From assembly GCF_000715075.1 (NCBI RefSeq), contig NC_134097.1, positions 69,473,190-69,537,189 on the forward strand: a stretch of DNA of 64,000 nucleotides, in the 5' to 3' direction. The stretch comes from Nicotiana tabacum. Its lineage: Eukaryota > Streptophyta > Magnoliopsida > Solanales > Solanaceae. Below are positions 1-12,493 of the stretch, in pieces. A model generated the notes under the pieces. The model was not told the DNA's origin. It did not search any database and saw only the letters and a list, made by a program, of their open reading frames with translations. Position numbers and translations under genes: made by a program. Positions within the stretch are counted from its first letter, which is position 1, and every line of letters begins with the position of its first letter.

Positions 1-1008
1 ATGCTGCCCCAGTACACAACCAAATGAATTTTCCAAGACTGTCAAGTAAAGAATCAAAGGTCTCCCTAGTTCTGGCGGAACCAACACAGGTGGGTTTGTC
101 AAGTAACCTTTTATCTTGTCAAACGCTTCTTGACACTCATCAGTCCACTTGATCACAGCGTCCTTCCTCAACAACTTGAAAATAGGCTCACAAGTTGTCG
201 TGAGCTGAGCAATAAACCTGCTGATGTAGTTCAGCCTTCCTAACAGACTCATCACTTCAGTCTTGTTCCTCGGAGGTGGCAACTCTTGTATGGCTTTGAT
301 CTTTAATGGGTCCAACTCGATGCCTTGCCGGCTGACTATGAATCCCAACAGTTTTCCGGATGAGACAACAAATGCACACTTGGCGGGGTTAAGCTTGAGG
401 TTGTACATGCGAAGCCTCTAGAAGAATTTCCTCAAATCCTCGACGTGGTCGGCCTGATGCTTTGATTTTATGATCACATCATCTACGTATACCTCAATCT
501 CCTTGTGTATCATATCATGAAATACAGTAGTCATCGCTCTCATATAAGTTGACCCAGCATTCTTCAACCCAAATGGCATTACTCGGTAGCAATAAGTTCC
601 CCACGGCATGATGAAGGCTGTTTTTTCTGCATCTTCTTCATCCATTAGAATCTGATGATACCCGGCATAACAATCCACAAAAGATCCAATCTTGCGCTTG
701 GCACAATTGTTGATCAAAATGTGGATATTGGGTAGTGGGAAGTTATCCTTCGGACTTGCTTTGTTGAGATTACGGTAATCGACGCATACTCTGATCTTGC
801 CATCCTTCTTCGTCACATGCACGACATTAGCCAACCAGACAGGATATCGAGTGACCTGAATAACCTTTGCATCCAACTGCTTAGTAACTTCTTCTTTAAT
901 CTTCACACTCATCTCAGTTTTGAATTTCCTCAACTTTTGCTTGACGGGTGGGAACGCTGAATCAGTGGGCAATTTGTGGACCACTAAATCAGTGCTTAAA
1001 CCTGGCAT
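1..1008 (-). pseudogene. Ty3/gypsy (Ogre/Tat-type) reverse transcriptase, element A, partial
   Basis: Reverse transcriptase part of a retrotransposon pol, read on the minus strand and running off the left edge. The 418-1008 part is open for 196 codons and shows the conserved RT blocks: KDGKIRVCVDYRNLNKASPK, the DCYAGYHQI block, MPFGLKNAGSTY and the catalytic YVDD followed by VIIKSK. After an in-frame TAG at 418-420, positions 417 to 1 continue in the same frame with the thumb/connection region (LNPAKCAF, LLGRLNYISRFI) and the start of RNase H at the window edge. The stop sits where a sense codon is expected, so this copy is a pseudogene. The NxASPKDNFPLP and YVDDVIIKS wording is typical of plant Tat/Athila-branch elements, and the ORF1 at 5482-7348 favours Ogre. 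Integrase and the 3' LTR must lie outside the window. Confidence 0.9.
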
Positions 1009-1966
1009 GTCGTCATATGACCACGCAAAACACCTTTATACTCAATGAGTGCTTTGATTAACTCCTCCCGGTTTTTTGGCTCGAGGTGGACACTTATTTT
1101 AGTTTTTCGGACATTATCTGTGTCTCCTAAATTGACGGCTTCTGTGTCATTCAAATTGGGTTTGGGTTTTCTTCGAAATGAATTAACTCCTTACTAATTT
1201 CTTCGAAATGAATTAACTCCTTACTAATTTCTTCGAAGGCTCCATCCTCATCATCATATTCTAATTCGTAATCACAATCTACTTCTTGAACTATCATTTC
1301 GGAATCAGATGGATTTTTAAGATTGGGCTGAGGATTCCTTATGCACGCCATGTCATTAAGACCAGTATAAAGAGAACTGTATAGAAAAAGAAAAGAAGAA
1401 AACAAAATTAAAATAAAATAAGGAATTAAGAAGAAACTTTTTTATTTTATTGAATTACGGGATAACAAGGTTTCACACTTGATGAACAAAACAAAAGTAA
1501 AAGAAATCCGGACTACAACCCTGGAATAATCCAGAAAACAGGAAGGAAAATCAGAGCCAACTACCAAGACTCCCTCCGAATGGGAAAAGGAGTAGCCATC
1601 CAATTGTTGATTTTTGCCTTTGGACGCCACAAACTGCACATCAGCCTTGCTGGACCCCTCCCCAACTTCTACCATGTTGATTTCGGTGAATAATCTTTCA
1701 AAGCCTTCATTTAAGTCTCCATCTGTACCAATCAATGGCCCTGTAACCTTGGACAGCAATTTCTTTTTGATGCTCGACCTGACAAAAGATCTGGACAGGC
1801 GCGGGATTGGCTTGAGAAGGACCCAGACTCTTTTCTTCAACTTGCGGGCCCGTCTCACATCCGCCACTGTAGGATTGAACCCCAGCCCAAAGGTATCCAG
1901 ATTTTTGGGCAAAGAAACCGGTTGAACAATACCCTGAAGATCAGCCCCTAAACCTTTGCCTGGCAC
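1009..1966 (-). pseudogene. Spacer between protease and RT of element A
   Basis: Minus-strand sequence between the protease and RT domains of element A. It holds two open stretches (1442-1966, 174 codons, and 1151-1405, 84 codons) with no domain I recognise. The first has a basic stretch and the second an acidic one (DYELEYDDEDGAF). Ogre-type elements are known to carry an intron between protease and RT, so part of this may be intronic, but I could not fix splice sites. A 30-bp direct duplication (1171-1200 and 1201-1230) repeats FEEISKELIH in the second stretch. Confidence 0.55.
1171..1230. repeat. Perfect 30-bp tandem duplication
   Basis: The 30 bases at 1171-1200 (starting CTTCGAAATGAATTAACTCC) are repeated exactly at 1201-1230. 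The unit is a multiple of three, so it duplicates ten residues in the minus-strand reading without shifting frame. The copies are identical, which suggests a recent slippage or duplication event in this retroelement copy. Confidence 0.95.
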
Positions 1967-3272
1967 AAACCCGTTTTCAACATCTCCGAGGCTACCATGA
2001 CAGTAGCAACTGCTATTTTGGGAAGTGGGATGCTTTCACCCTCGGGAACTTTGTCCACTGAAACCGTATCGAAAACTTGGTAAACCCACGGCCCCTTGTC
2101 ATCGTCAGTCTCTATAAAGGGTATGATGGCATCACTTACGGCGCTTGTATTGTCTTCCCCATGTACTACAATCTCTTGCCTATCCCGCTCGAATTTGACC
2201 ATCTGATGTAATGTAGAAGGCACTGCTTTGGCGGCGTGGATCCAGGATCGCCCCAATAGAAGATTATATGACACTGCCACGTCTAACACTTGAAACTCCA
2301 TGGTGAACTCAACCGGACCAATTGTTAATTCAAGTATGATGTCACCCACTGTGTCTGTACACCCCCATCAAACCCTCGAACATAGATGTTGTTCTTGTGA
2401 ATTATGTCACCATCGACCTTCAGTTTGTTTAAGGTGGTCAGAGGACAGATATTGGCACTGGAACCATTATCAATCAGTACTCGAGTGACTACCGAGTCTT
2501 CACACTTCACAGTCAAATAGAGGGCTCTATTATGTTCTGTACCCTCCACGGGCAACTCATCGTCTGAAAAAGTGACCTTGTTGACCTCGAAAATCTTGTT
2601 TGCTATTTTCTCCAGATGGTTCACAGAGATCTTATCCGAAACATGGGCTTCGTTCAGAATTTTCATCAATACCCGGCGGTGCTCATCTGAATGGATCAAC
2701 AAAGATAACAATGAGATCTGTGCCGGGGTCTTCCTTAACTGCTCCACAATGGAGTAATCTTGCGCCTTCATTTTCTTTAAAAATTCTTCCGCCTCTTCCT
2801 CGGTAACTGGATTCTTTGTTTCTACTGGATTGGCCCTTCTTAACTCTGTGGGAGCAAAACACCTTCCCGAACGAGTTAGACCTTGGGCTTCACACACTTC
2901 TCCTTTGACTTCTTTCCCTTTGTAAATAACTGTCACCCGTTCATAATTCCAAGGAACAACCTTGTTGTTGATCACTGGAAGCTGAGTTACCGATTTTATA
3001 ATAACAAGCTCTGTGCGAGCACCCTTCACGACCACAACAGGTTTTCTTGCAACCCCTGGCACTACCACTTTAGCTTTCTCGGGTTTCACTGCAACAAGGC
3101 TCGACGACCCTCTATCGGCTACCACAGTTGGCTCATCATCTACCCCTCTCAACTGGACCACTGATTTCCCACTGGTTACTTTTTCCTTTGAGCTGGTTTT
3201 GCTGGAACGGATCATCATTAACGTCTGTGAGGGCTGCCTGGGCTCCCCCTCTTTGTGTATCAACTCAATCAT
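1948..3272 (-). pseudogene. Ogre/Tat-type aspartic protease region, element A
   Basis: Protease part of the gag-pro-pol of element A. ORF 2325-3272 ends just after the active-site block VLIDNGSSANICPLTTL; plant Tat elements have D-x-GSS here in place of the usual DTG/DSG. ORF 1948-2349, in another frame, carries the second half of the fold (YNLLLGRSWIHAAKAVPS), where ILGRxWIH is the usual flap/C-terminal block. The two are parts of one domain separated by a frameshift near 2325-2349. Upstream of the active site the segment is low-complexity and lysine-rich, followed by an EEAEEFLKKMKAQDY block, which I infer is the gag-protease linker. Confidence 0.85.
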
Positions 3273-3416
3273 ATGTGTCTCATGGTGAGCTGGCAGTGGA
3301 TTCTGATTAATATTTGGTTCTTCTAGGGTTTGAACCTCGATCCGATGAGTATCGATATGCTCTTGTACAACTGTTTTTAGTTTCCAACACTTCTCTGTAT
3401 CATGCCCAGGGACCCT

Positions 3417-4812
3417 TTAACAGTACTCACAACTCACTGAGTGGTCAAGATTTCTAGGGGGAGGATTTGGCATTTTCGGCTCAATCGGATTCAACATGCC
3501 CAACTGCCTCAATCTGTGGAAAAGACTGATATATAATTCCCCCAGTAGAGTGAAAGTCTTTTGCTTCTGTAACCTCTCATTCTTGAGGGCTGGGTTTGGT
3601 TGGAAACCTATCCCGGGGGGATTTCTGTAGGCCCTTGGGGGTGGATATGTGTTTTGTGGAGCTGGGTATGGATTTTGTGGAGCCGGCGCATGCCATGGCG
3701 CGTGTGCCGGAGTTTGGGTATAAGTTTGTGCATGATGGACGGAAAAATGGGGATCTGGCGGTGGGTAGTAATGTTGTGGAGGGCTATATGGAGTATGGGG
3801 TTTAGTGGTAGGGTCGTGGTTGGCTAAAGTAGGGTGACGGGCCTCTGGATCCGAACCAGGCTCTGGACTCAACAGTCATGACATCTTCTTTCTTCTTTTT
3901 CCCGAGCACACCCCAGTGCCGTTTTGAATGGCCTAGGTGGTTGCCTTGATCGCTGAATAACTCATGATCTTGTTTGACTTAAGCCCCTCCTCGACCATGC
4001 CTCCCATTTTTACAACCTCATTAAAAGATTTGCCAATTTCGGACACAAGATGACCAAAGTAGGTCGGCTCCAAAGCCTGCAAAAAGTAATCAACCATCTC
4101 GCTTTCTTTCATTGGGGGATCTACCCTTGCTGCTTGCTCCCTCCACAGGAAACCATATTCTCTAAAGCTTTCATTGTGCTTCTTCTCTAGTTTGGTCAAA
4201 GATAGTCGATCTGGAATGATCTCAAGATTATACTGAAAGTGACAAGCGAATGCTTGTGCCAGATCATCCCATGTATACCATCTTCCGTGATCTTGGCGGG
4301 TGTACCGCTCAAACTCTGACTGAAGTAAGCCATTAGCAATTCATCCTTTCCTCCGGCTCCCCTCATCTTACTGCAAAAACCTCTCAAATGAGCCACCGGA
4401 TCACCGTGTCCATTGTACAAGTCGAATTTGGGCATTTTGAACCCTGCCAGTAGTTGTACATTTGGGAACAAACACAGGTCTTTGTAAGCTACACTCACCT
4501 GACCTCCTAACCCTCTCATATCCCTGAAGGATTGTTCTATGCTTTTCATTTTGGAGCTTGTGGCATATGAGAAGTAGTGCCATGGTAGTGTTGATAAATG
4601 GGAAAGCCTGGATCGGTGGTGGGATGATCCTGAGACTGAGCTAATGGTGGGGTAAAAGTCGGGTTGGCTGGGTAAGCTGGCTGTGATTGCCCTTTTGACC
4701 AAGCCTGGTACATTTCGGTCATCTGTTGCTTAAGCTTGAGCATATCCTCTTTCATTTTATAGACGTCCAACTCCTCTACCTCAATACTAGTGTCGACATC
4801 TGGGATAGACAT
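3417..4812 (-). pseudogene. Ogre/Tat-type gag, element A (frameshifted)
   Basis: Capsid-like gag of element A in several minus-strand pieces. The likely start is at 4812 (MSIPDVDTSIEVEE), with a coiled-coil-like KMKEDMLKLKQQMTEMYQ. The core block MPKFDLYNGHGDPVAHLRGF is in 4196-4702. A second core block (NESFREYGFLWREQAARVDP, then MVDYFLQALEPTYF) is in 3933-4199. A proline/tyrosine-rich tail and zinc knuckle follow in 3417-3872. The knuckle reads CEYC-stop-RVPGHDTEKC: the CCHC spacing is present but TAA at 3417-3419 interrupts it. At least two frameshifts are needed to join the pieces, so the copy is dead. The homologous gag of element C (18445-19353) aligns closely and shows where C was cut by insertions. 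Confidence 0.88.
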
Positions 4813-5481
4813 GATTTCTGGTATTGGTCCCTTTGATCTGGTTTGGTAATGATAATGTGTCAGTATCCTCTAAATAAACTAACTGCATGAATTCTCTGGA
4901 AATCAACAAACTTGTTAGTTTTTAGAATTTTAACACATATGCAATTACACGTTGGGATGCAATGCACCTAGGCAATTAACCATTTCTATCATGCATTTGC
5001 TTCGGTTGCGTGCGTCATTCCGGCCTCTCATAATTGTGCCCCTTTTTAAGCTTCCTTTATTCTATCCTTCTTTATTTATTTTTCATTTTCCCTCTTTTTT
5101 TCTTTTTTTTAGTGGTGGTTGAATTCTATAGAGATTGCCTACGTATCATGTCCTCGCATGAATCAGACCGTGTGTAGTTCTGCCACGAGTGCGGAACATA
5201 AAGACACCATTTTTGGATTTTTCAATCTTCACTAGCAAAACGTTTTATTACAAGGCAAAACATTTTTGAAAGGAAACTGACTTGCTTGATACAGACTACA
5301 GACTCTATGCAAAAGGGAAATACAAACTCCAACGGACAATAGACTCTGAAGACAAGGAAAATACAGACTCAAACTATGAATGTTTCAAAGTTTTGAATTT
5401 TGGAGCCCGCGGGGCGTCGTTCGGCCTCGCCGCGGGCTTTGGTGCAAGGCCCCTTTGCAGATCTTTCAAATCTTCCATGAT
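4813..5481 (-). other. Leader between ORF1 and gag of element A
   Basis: About 670 bases without a convincing gene. On the element sense strand it contains an A/purine-rich tract (T-rich on the plus strand, about 5040-5110) and one copy of a motif shared with element C: TTGCCTACGTATCA at 5135-5148, followed by a CATGAATCAG block. The same motif recurs at 19741-19754 and 21025-21038. Its role is unknown; its position just upstream of gag could fit an RNA-level signal. Confidence 0.6.
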
Positions 5482-7348
5482 CTAGTGGACATAAATCATT
5501 ATTGAAGCAAAGAAGGTGGTACGGGACATATCCTCACAAGCTAGGCACTTTATGGTGATGTAGTGCCCGATATCATCGATTCTACCCTTGATTTTGTCCC
5601 TCTCCATAAGCAATCGCCTTATTTGTTGATTCCGTGTCCCCAGCACTTGAGCGTTGTAAAAGAGTTGATCCTGAAACTCATTCATCTATTTCTTCATTTG
5701 GGCCATCAGATCATAGTAGCGCTTCCTATCTATTTTGGCATCTCGGGCTTGTCTGAAGATCCGCTCTTCGTAGTCCCTCTTTGTTTGTTGCGTGAACCGT
5801 ACTTGCTCTTCTGTCTTCTTTATCCATTTCACTTGGATTCTCGCTAGACCAACTTTAGATTTTTCCAGGTCTTCTTGATAATCGAGGACTTTCTTCTTCA
5901 GACCGTTTATGAGCCTTTTATCAGCCCGGCTTCTCTCCTGGATTCTGGCAGCTATTTTCATTTTCTGGATTTGAGTTTTGAGGACCTCATTTTCCTGAGC
6001 TAGTTTTCTCCTTTCTCCCTCATCTGCAGCGATATGCAAATCTTTCTCAAATTTCAAATCCATAACTTACTTCTCCAACTTGCCTATTGTCATCCTGTAC
6101 TCGTGTTCTTTAGCCAACCAATTCCACTGTTCTTGCGACACCTTGACGAAACCCTGGAGATTGGGTCTTTTAGCCGGCCTTTCGTGCTCAAGTTTTCTCT
6201 TGTACCAAGCAAGGTATCCTGGCGCCACTTCGCCTTTGGCCCGATCCTGCACGCAAGTATCTGCTTTTAAATATTGGCATTCACTCCAGATCTAACGGAC
6301 TCTTGCTTTAGGAAACTATCCGTCAGGGCTAATCTCAATTACTTGAGCACTAAGATATTCCTCCTATGGCACTATTTGGCATCTCCCGAGTTGTCTCAAA
6401 ACTCGATATGGCACGTAGGGCTGAATGCTCTTGAGCCCCATCAATAGAAAGTGGGTCCTAGCTGCCGGCATATATATGACCTCATCAACGGGCAGCCATC
6501 CTAGCGTCCACTGTATTTGGCTGGCGGTGAGGGTCCGAAAGAATGATGTCCATGTTGTAACAACCTCGGGTAGACTGACCCCCTTGATTCTTGTGTAGAA
6601 CTCTTCTATGCAAGTTTTCTTCGAGGAACCATAACTCAAGAGCTGGGAACGGTGGCAGAGATGCTCAGTCATCCATATTTGTAGCAACAAGTTACACCCC
6701 TCGAAAAAATTCCCTCTGGCTTTTGCAAGCTGTGAGAGATCGGAAGATATCAGATACTATCATAGGTGCAAGAGTGCTTTCATCTTGAGTGAGCAAGGTA
6801 CTGACGACCCCGGCTATTTTCAAATCAATGTTTCTGTCTTTCCTTGGAAACACCAAAAGGCCCAAAAAGGTTATCATAAAAGCCACTCGTCTATGCTCAT
6901 CCCATTTCTGACGGCTACTTTTGCTGCATAACTTGTTACCCGGATTGTTGAATCCTCTGACATAACCGTATCTGTCGTATATGAAGTGCGGATTACAAAA
7001 ACCCGCAGCCAAATCTGGGTTATGGACCGCCCTGGGTATCTTTAATGAATCTAAAAACCGATGCGCGGTGACAGCTCTTGGAGCAACCAGGTATTTTTGC
7101 CTTATCGGAACTTCAGCATTTCTGATGTACCCGACTATTTCCTCCAAGGTCGGGGTGAGTTCAAAATCGGGGAAGTGGAAGACATTGTGTGTCGGGTCCC
7201 AGCAGGTGACCAGAGCTCTTATGATATCCCCCCGAGGCTGGATTTTCAATAAACCCGTAAGACCTTTTAGATATTTCTTGACCTCATCTTGCCCCCTACC
7301 ACCTAAATCATCCCACCATAGCCGCAACTCGAAAGGGATTTTAGTCAT
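5482..7348 (-). pseudogene. Ogre-type ORF1 protein of element A
   Basis: Extra ORF upstream of gag, the hallmark of Ogre elements. The N-terminal piece (6692-7348, 218 codons) begins MTKIPFELRLWWDDL and contains FPDFELTPTLEEIVGYI, then a block ending PRKDRNIDLKIAGVVSTLL. I associate this with the plant ORF1/DUF7745-like family from memory, without a search. It continues after a one-base shift near 6700 (a homopolymer run) into 6364-6690 (WTLGWLPVDEVIYMPAARTH). After further stops come lysine/glutamate-rich coiled-coil segments (6067-6252, 5686-6063) and a short end piece (5482-5685). The order of globular N-terminus then long coiled coil is coherent over about 620 codons, but several stops and at least one frameshift make it a pseudogene. 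The molecular function of this family is not known to me. Confidence 0.78.
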
Positions 7349-10300
7349 TCTTCATTGGGTTATAAAGATAGACTATACAACTTATCATTTATCTACTAAA
7401 TTACATATGCACTAAGTACTCCACTACGCGAGCATTTTCTTTTCACTTTTACATCTCACAGCTACATCACAGTGTGATTCGAAAGTGTACCTGGTAATAG
7501 ACAATAGAAGAAGAAGAGGAGGATCAACAGAGCAGTAGCAAACAGCAACAACAATACCCAGCAACACAGTAACAGAACAACCCAATAACAGATTAGAAAG
7601 AAAACAACCAGCAGAATTCCAGCAGCACCCAATGAAACAGTAGCAAATAACCAATAGCAAACTCAGGAAAAACCAATTGAAACCCCAGAAATACCAACCA
7701 ACAACACCAATGAAACAATAACAGTACTAGTTCTGATATTCAGCAGTAAAAGAAAAGACCTCACTTTTCAGTTTCTTAGCTTTCAAATACTGAACCTTTT
7801 AGGATTAAAAACCAGCCTATTTTTTTCCCAAATTACTGAACTCTTAAATGTTAAAAATCCAGCCTAGACTCTCTGAAAAAAACTGAAAGAAAACTAATTT
7901 CTCTTCTCCAAAAAAAACCATCCCCTCAATCTGTCTTAAATGACTCTATTTATAACCCAAAAACAGGCCTGCTATCTCTGCCTTGAAACTATCAGATTCT
8001 AACTGCCTATCCCCCTTTGAATCCCATTACTTGATGTCTTCTTGTTTGAAGTTATTTTGTTCACCACACTTGCATGCCTTGTTCCCTATTGTTTCAATCA
8101 AAACTATGGGTTATTATAGTATTCCTATTAACTCCCATACTATCATGTTATGTTCCCCATTGATATTAAACTAATGGTATCTATTATCCACTGAACAGAC
8201 CCTTAAGTAAGTCCACTTGCAGACCTACTAAATCCCAAAATTACCCCCTTAACCCACGTGTATTACTGCCCTGCCCTAAGCTTCATTGATCTGTTATTAA
8301 AACTCTATGAGTTGTAACCCTAATAACTAATTTCTAATTGATCACTAAATTACTACAACTATAAACCAATTCCCACTATCAAATTCATACAGTGATTCAG
8401 AGCAGAAGGCCAGATCATTTCAAACATGGCATCAATCAAAGGGAATGAGTTGATCATATTGGGAACCAATCCTGATCAACTCAGACCCAGTGATTGAGCA
8501 TGGATTCAATAATACAAGCCAAAATTGAAGCAATATGAATCAAGGAAGGAGGTTCATGCGAACAACTATAAAGAACATGAGGTCAAACCAAATACAGGGA
8601 ATGAGCAAACACAACTCTAATTTAAGTATATACAAGATGCAGGATGGTAAACATACTGGTATGAACCAAAGGTTGAACTATTATCATGTTAACATAACAT
8701 TCAAGCCTAAAAGACTAATCGGCGACGCTTATTGATTACACAGGCTATAACATTTAGCAGTTAACAACAAACAATCAGAATAAACAGACCAACAAGTGAT
8801 TCGAGTGGTATTGACAAAAACAGGGAACTTATAAACTAACAAATTACATGGCTAATAGCATATATTCGACCATGAATAGAAGCAGACTCGACCAAATAAA
8901 AAGGTCTGATTGGAGAAGAAGAAGAAGCAATGAACAAAAACTGGATTATAACTAAACTAAACACAATTAACCGTAACAAAAATAGAACAAGAAAGGAGAA
9001 AAAGGTACCTTAACAAAGCAGAAACTAGACGAACCCAGGTCGAACTCTTGACTCGAACTTTTTGAGGTCGAATGGACCTTAATCGAGTGTTTGCAACAGA
9101 GAACACTTCGACTAAGGTCGATTAGATGCCCAAATTCCTTTAATTTCGGACAAGACCCAGGTTTGGCCTTCATAGGGGTCTTGGTTCCATTTGGGGTTCG
9201 AATGGTTCTAGCAAGATTCGAACCAGGCCAAAGGTATTTTGGGCGCGAAGGAGGTCAGGGGGTGCCGTGGTGTGAGTTTGGGACTGGTTGGGGTAGGTTT
9301 AGGTTTTGCTCGAATCTTCGATTGAAGATTCGAGAAGCTAGAGGTTGATTCGAGGCAAACGGTTAACGGATTCGTTGCGAGGGTGGTCAGATGGCTTAGG
9401 GGTGTTAATTGGGTGACCGCCGGCGTTGTTGCCGCCGGGTTTTAGGCAAAGGGAACGAGGGCAGCTAGGGTTTGGGGGGAGTCTCTGAAGGGTCTGGGAG
9501 AGAAGATGGGGCGAGGAGGGGTTTGGTTTGGGGGCGTGGGGTAAGGGATTAGGGTTATATACGGGAGGGGGCGTTTGATCTTGGCCATTGGATCAATCAC
9601 GATCAACGGCCTGGATCATTTTACTAATAGGAAATGACATCGTTTGGCCATGCTGCGAGACTGGGTCGACCCGGGGTGAAATGGACCGGGTCATGGGGGA
9701 AGCCTTGGACCGTTAGATCAAAAGGAGCGGATGGTTCAGATTTAATCACCTGAAACGGTGTCGTTTGAACCAATGTTGGGGCTGAACTGGACCGTTTGAT
9801 CTGTTTGATCAACGGTTCAGATTTGAGATGCCTAAACGGCGTCGTTTGAGTCATCTGAGAGATCAAGCATATTGGACCGGGTAAATGGGGTGTTTTGGGC
9901 CTGATTTTGGGTCCAAAAAATGGCCCAGTTCCGAATGTGTTTCTTATTTCACTTGTTTTTCTTTTCTATTATTTTCCTTTTTAATTCCTAATTACCAAAA
10001 ATTCTAAAATAAGTTGTAAAACCAAAATTAAATTAAAAATATTAATTAAACCTAAATAATAATTGACACACAAGATTAAATATTAATAAAAAAACAAAAT
10101 CACACAATTGGACAATAAAACGACAAAAATGCAATAAATACATATTTTGTGATTTTCTTTCTTTTAAAACAAAACATGGTTCAGTTAATTCCTAAGTGCA
10201 CAATTAAATCGTAAATGTGCATGCAACATATATTTTTGTGTTTTTAATTAATTAAAACAAGATAAATATTCACAGACAACAATACAAACAATTATCCAAA

Positions 10301-10401
10301 GATGCCACGCAAATTCTTAAAACTGTACCTAAAGGACATTTGTTTTATTTTTTTGATTTCTTTTGGATTAGTTTCCGTGAAGCAAAAATTACGTGCTCAC
10401 A
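7349..10401 (-). repeat. 5' leader and probable 5' LTR of element A
   Basis: Three kilobases with no supported gene, upstream of ORF1 on the minus strand. The upstream boundary is sharp: plus-strand ...ACGTGCTCACA ends at 10401, so the element strand begins TGTGAGCACGT, a typical LTR start. A TATA-like GGGTTATATACGG lies near 9552 on the plus strand. The 7500-7700 and 8400-9000 parts are CAA/GAA-rich, and 9360-9900 is GC-richer. I could not find a primer binding site, so the inner LTR border is unresolved; Ogre LTRs are often several kb long. The matching 3' LTR would lie left of the window. Confidence 0.5.
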
Positions 10402-12442
10402 AGGGGCGGGGCTTTGAAATACACGGTTGCATAAATAAGGTAAGAGAAATCAATTAGTATCCAGTAAATCAAGGATCAACGATTTTGTAAGCACTGGTCC
10501 ATGAATGAACCAAGTCAGAAAAGCTGAGAAAAGTTTCTTAACTTAAGTCGAGTAACAGGGCAATCAGCAAACAAGGAAAGAAATCAATCAAACTTGTACA
10601 AAGGAAGTCTGAAATTAATAAAAAATTGAAAGCCCTTTTAAAGGGAAGTTCAGCACATATAAAGAGCACACAAGTATCAAGCATGCAAAAAGGGGTCAAG
10701 TAAAAGGTCTTATAGAGTTTAGCAAAAGTCAGAATCATATGAAGAAACATAATTGAAACAATGATTTTGAAACTTAATGAAGCAGTAGATGAAACAACTC
10801 CAGGAACTCAAATAGGTCCAAAAGATTAGGGTTTTTGAAATTAGGCAAGTTCAGAGATGAAGCACAAGAAAATCACATAGCCAATGGTCTCAAAACTCAG
10901 ATGAACCCCCAAATTCTAGGGTTTTTACCATCAATCGAGTGCAGAGGTGAGAGGACAAGCAATCAAGGAAAAGATACTAATCGAAACAGGTTCAGAGGTC
11001 TCAGAAAGGAACTGAGACCCTTAGCATGCTCTTTCAGTAGTAGAAACTCATGAGAAGCATAGTAAAAGAACAACATGCGAGACACAGTAAAAGAAACATA
11101 GTAGAAGAAGCTAATGATAAACATAGTAGAATAAACTGATTAAGAACACAGTAGCAAAAACTTAAAAACACAGTAGAGGAAACTGATAAGAAAATGGTAG
11201 CAGAAACTTAACGATAACTCAGTAGAAGAAATGTAGTAGAAGAAACACAAAGAACACAGTAGAAGAAACATAGTAGAAGAAGCACACAAAATAAAAAGAA
11301 AAATCAGAGAAACGTCTAAAAACCCTAGATCGGAAAATAAAGGCTTTGAAAGCATAACTTTTGAAAGAAATATTAGAAAATCGTTTAAAAGCTTAGGGAA
11401 TGGATCTGTAATAGATCTACAGAGATCAGAAAAACTTCAAAAGCTAGGGTTTCAGAGAAACCCAAACGGTGAGAAATCTTGGATCTAAGCATGAAGAGTC
11501 GAGGCCAGGCTCGAAACAGACATGGCTTGCCGGAGCAAGGCCGGAGATGGTCGTGAAACTTGAATCAACAAGGGTCTGGACCCAGCTCTTCGTGGTCAAG
11601 TCATGAAACTTCAGTAACCAAGCGTGAGGAGCCATAGAAGGCTGGTGGGTAGTGACACCACCATGGATTCAGGCCAGGAAGTGGCCATGAAAGATGGATG
11701 GAACTCATCGGAGAAGAGGGGAAGGGGGAAGGTTCTAGAGAGAACCAGAGATAGAGAGAGAGTCGGTTGAGTGAAGAATGAGAGGGGTCTTGGGGGTCGT
11801 TTGGTTTAATTTGGTAAGGGCGGATCTGGACCGTTGATCAAAAATGATCAACGACCAGGTTTAGTCCAGGTTGGGTCAGGTAGATTTAGGATTGGGCTTG
11901 GATCTTGGGTTGGTTTAATTTGGGTTGGGTATTGGGTTTAATCAGGCCAAATTAAAAGGCCAAATGTGGCTATAAGTTAAATTGCCTCTTTTTCCCCATT
12001 TAATTTATAAAAACAAAATAATAAAAAATTTCTGAAAACAAATTAAAAGCACTAAAATGACTTATAACGTATAATTATCAATTTAAAATACAGAATCCCA
12101 TTTTATAAACATGAGACGGATTTAAACATAAAAATGGCTTATATTACAATTATGCAATTTTATCCTTAAAAAAAAACAAATAAATTTGTAAAAAAATGTG
12201 TGAAAAATGTCTTAGCTATATTTTAATATAAACATGAGAATCAAATAAATAAATCACCAAAATGATAATTTGGGGATAATTATTGAATTTTTTTTGATAA
12301 AATAAGGCAGTAAATTGGTTTAAAAATCTTTGAAAAATTAAGAAAAAAATAATGTAACCTTGGGATATACTTATATATGCATATACATGCTATTTTGAAA
12401 GGTGTTTTGCATATAAAAAATACAGGGAAAAATTGGGTATCA
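10402..12442 (-). mobile_element. Element D: LTR/leader fragment interrupted by A
   Basis: The plus strand ends ...AAAAATTGGGTATCA at 12442, so the element strand starts TGATACCCAATTTTTCCC, an LTR-type start resembling Solanaceae gypsy LTRs I recall. The body resembles that of A in layout (GC-richer 11450-11900, AT-rich 11950-12440) but is not obviously the same sequence. No coding region was found; it contains purine-rich, imperfectly repetitive AGTAGAAGAAAC stretches at 11040-11290. It lies between the gag of C (which resumes at 12443) and the LTR start of A (10401). The simplest reading is that D inserted into C and A then inserted into D. The possible 5-bp target site ACGTT at 12443-12447 cannot be confirmed because the other end is outside the window. 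Confidence 0.5.
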
Positions 12443-12493
12443 ACGTTCCCTAAAGCTTTCATTATGCTTCTTTTCCATCTTGGTGAGGGACAT
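12443..12493 (-). pseudogene. Gag fragment of element C between two insertions
   Basis: Fifty bases matching gag of element A at about 4151-4201 (CTAAAGCTTTCATTATGC here, CTAAAGCTTTCATTGTGC there). The rest of this gag resumes at 18445 after element B. Its last five bases, GACAT (12489-12493), are the left target-site copy of B; the right copy is 18440-18444. With one GACAT removed, the gag alignment to A is continuous across the insertion point. Confidence 0.85.

Noticed and set aside
7424..7660. Cysteine/leucine-rich minus-strand ORF
   Set aside because: Arises from CAA/CAG-rich leader sequence of element A; no start context or family.
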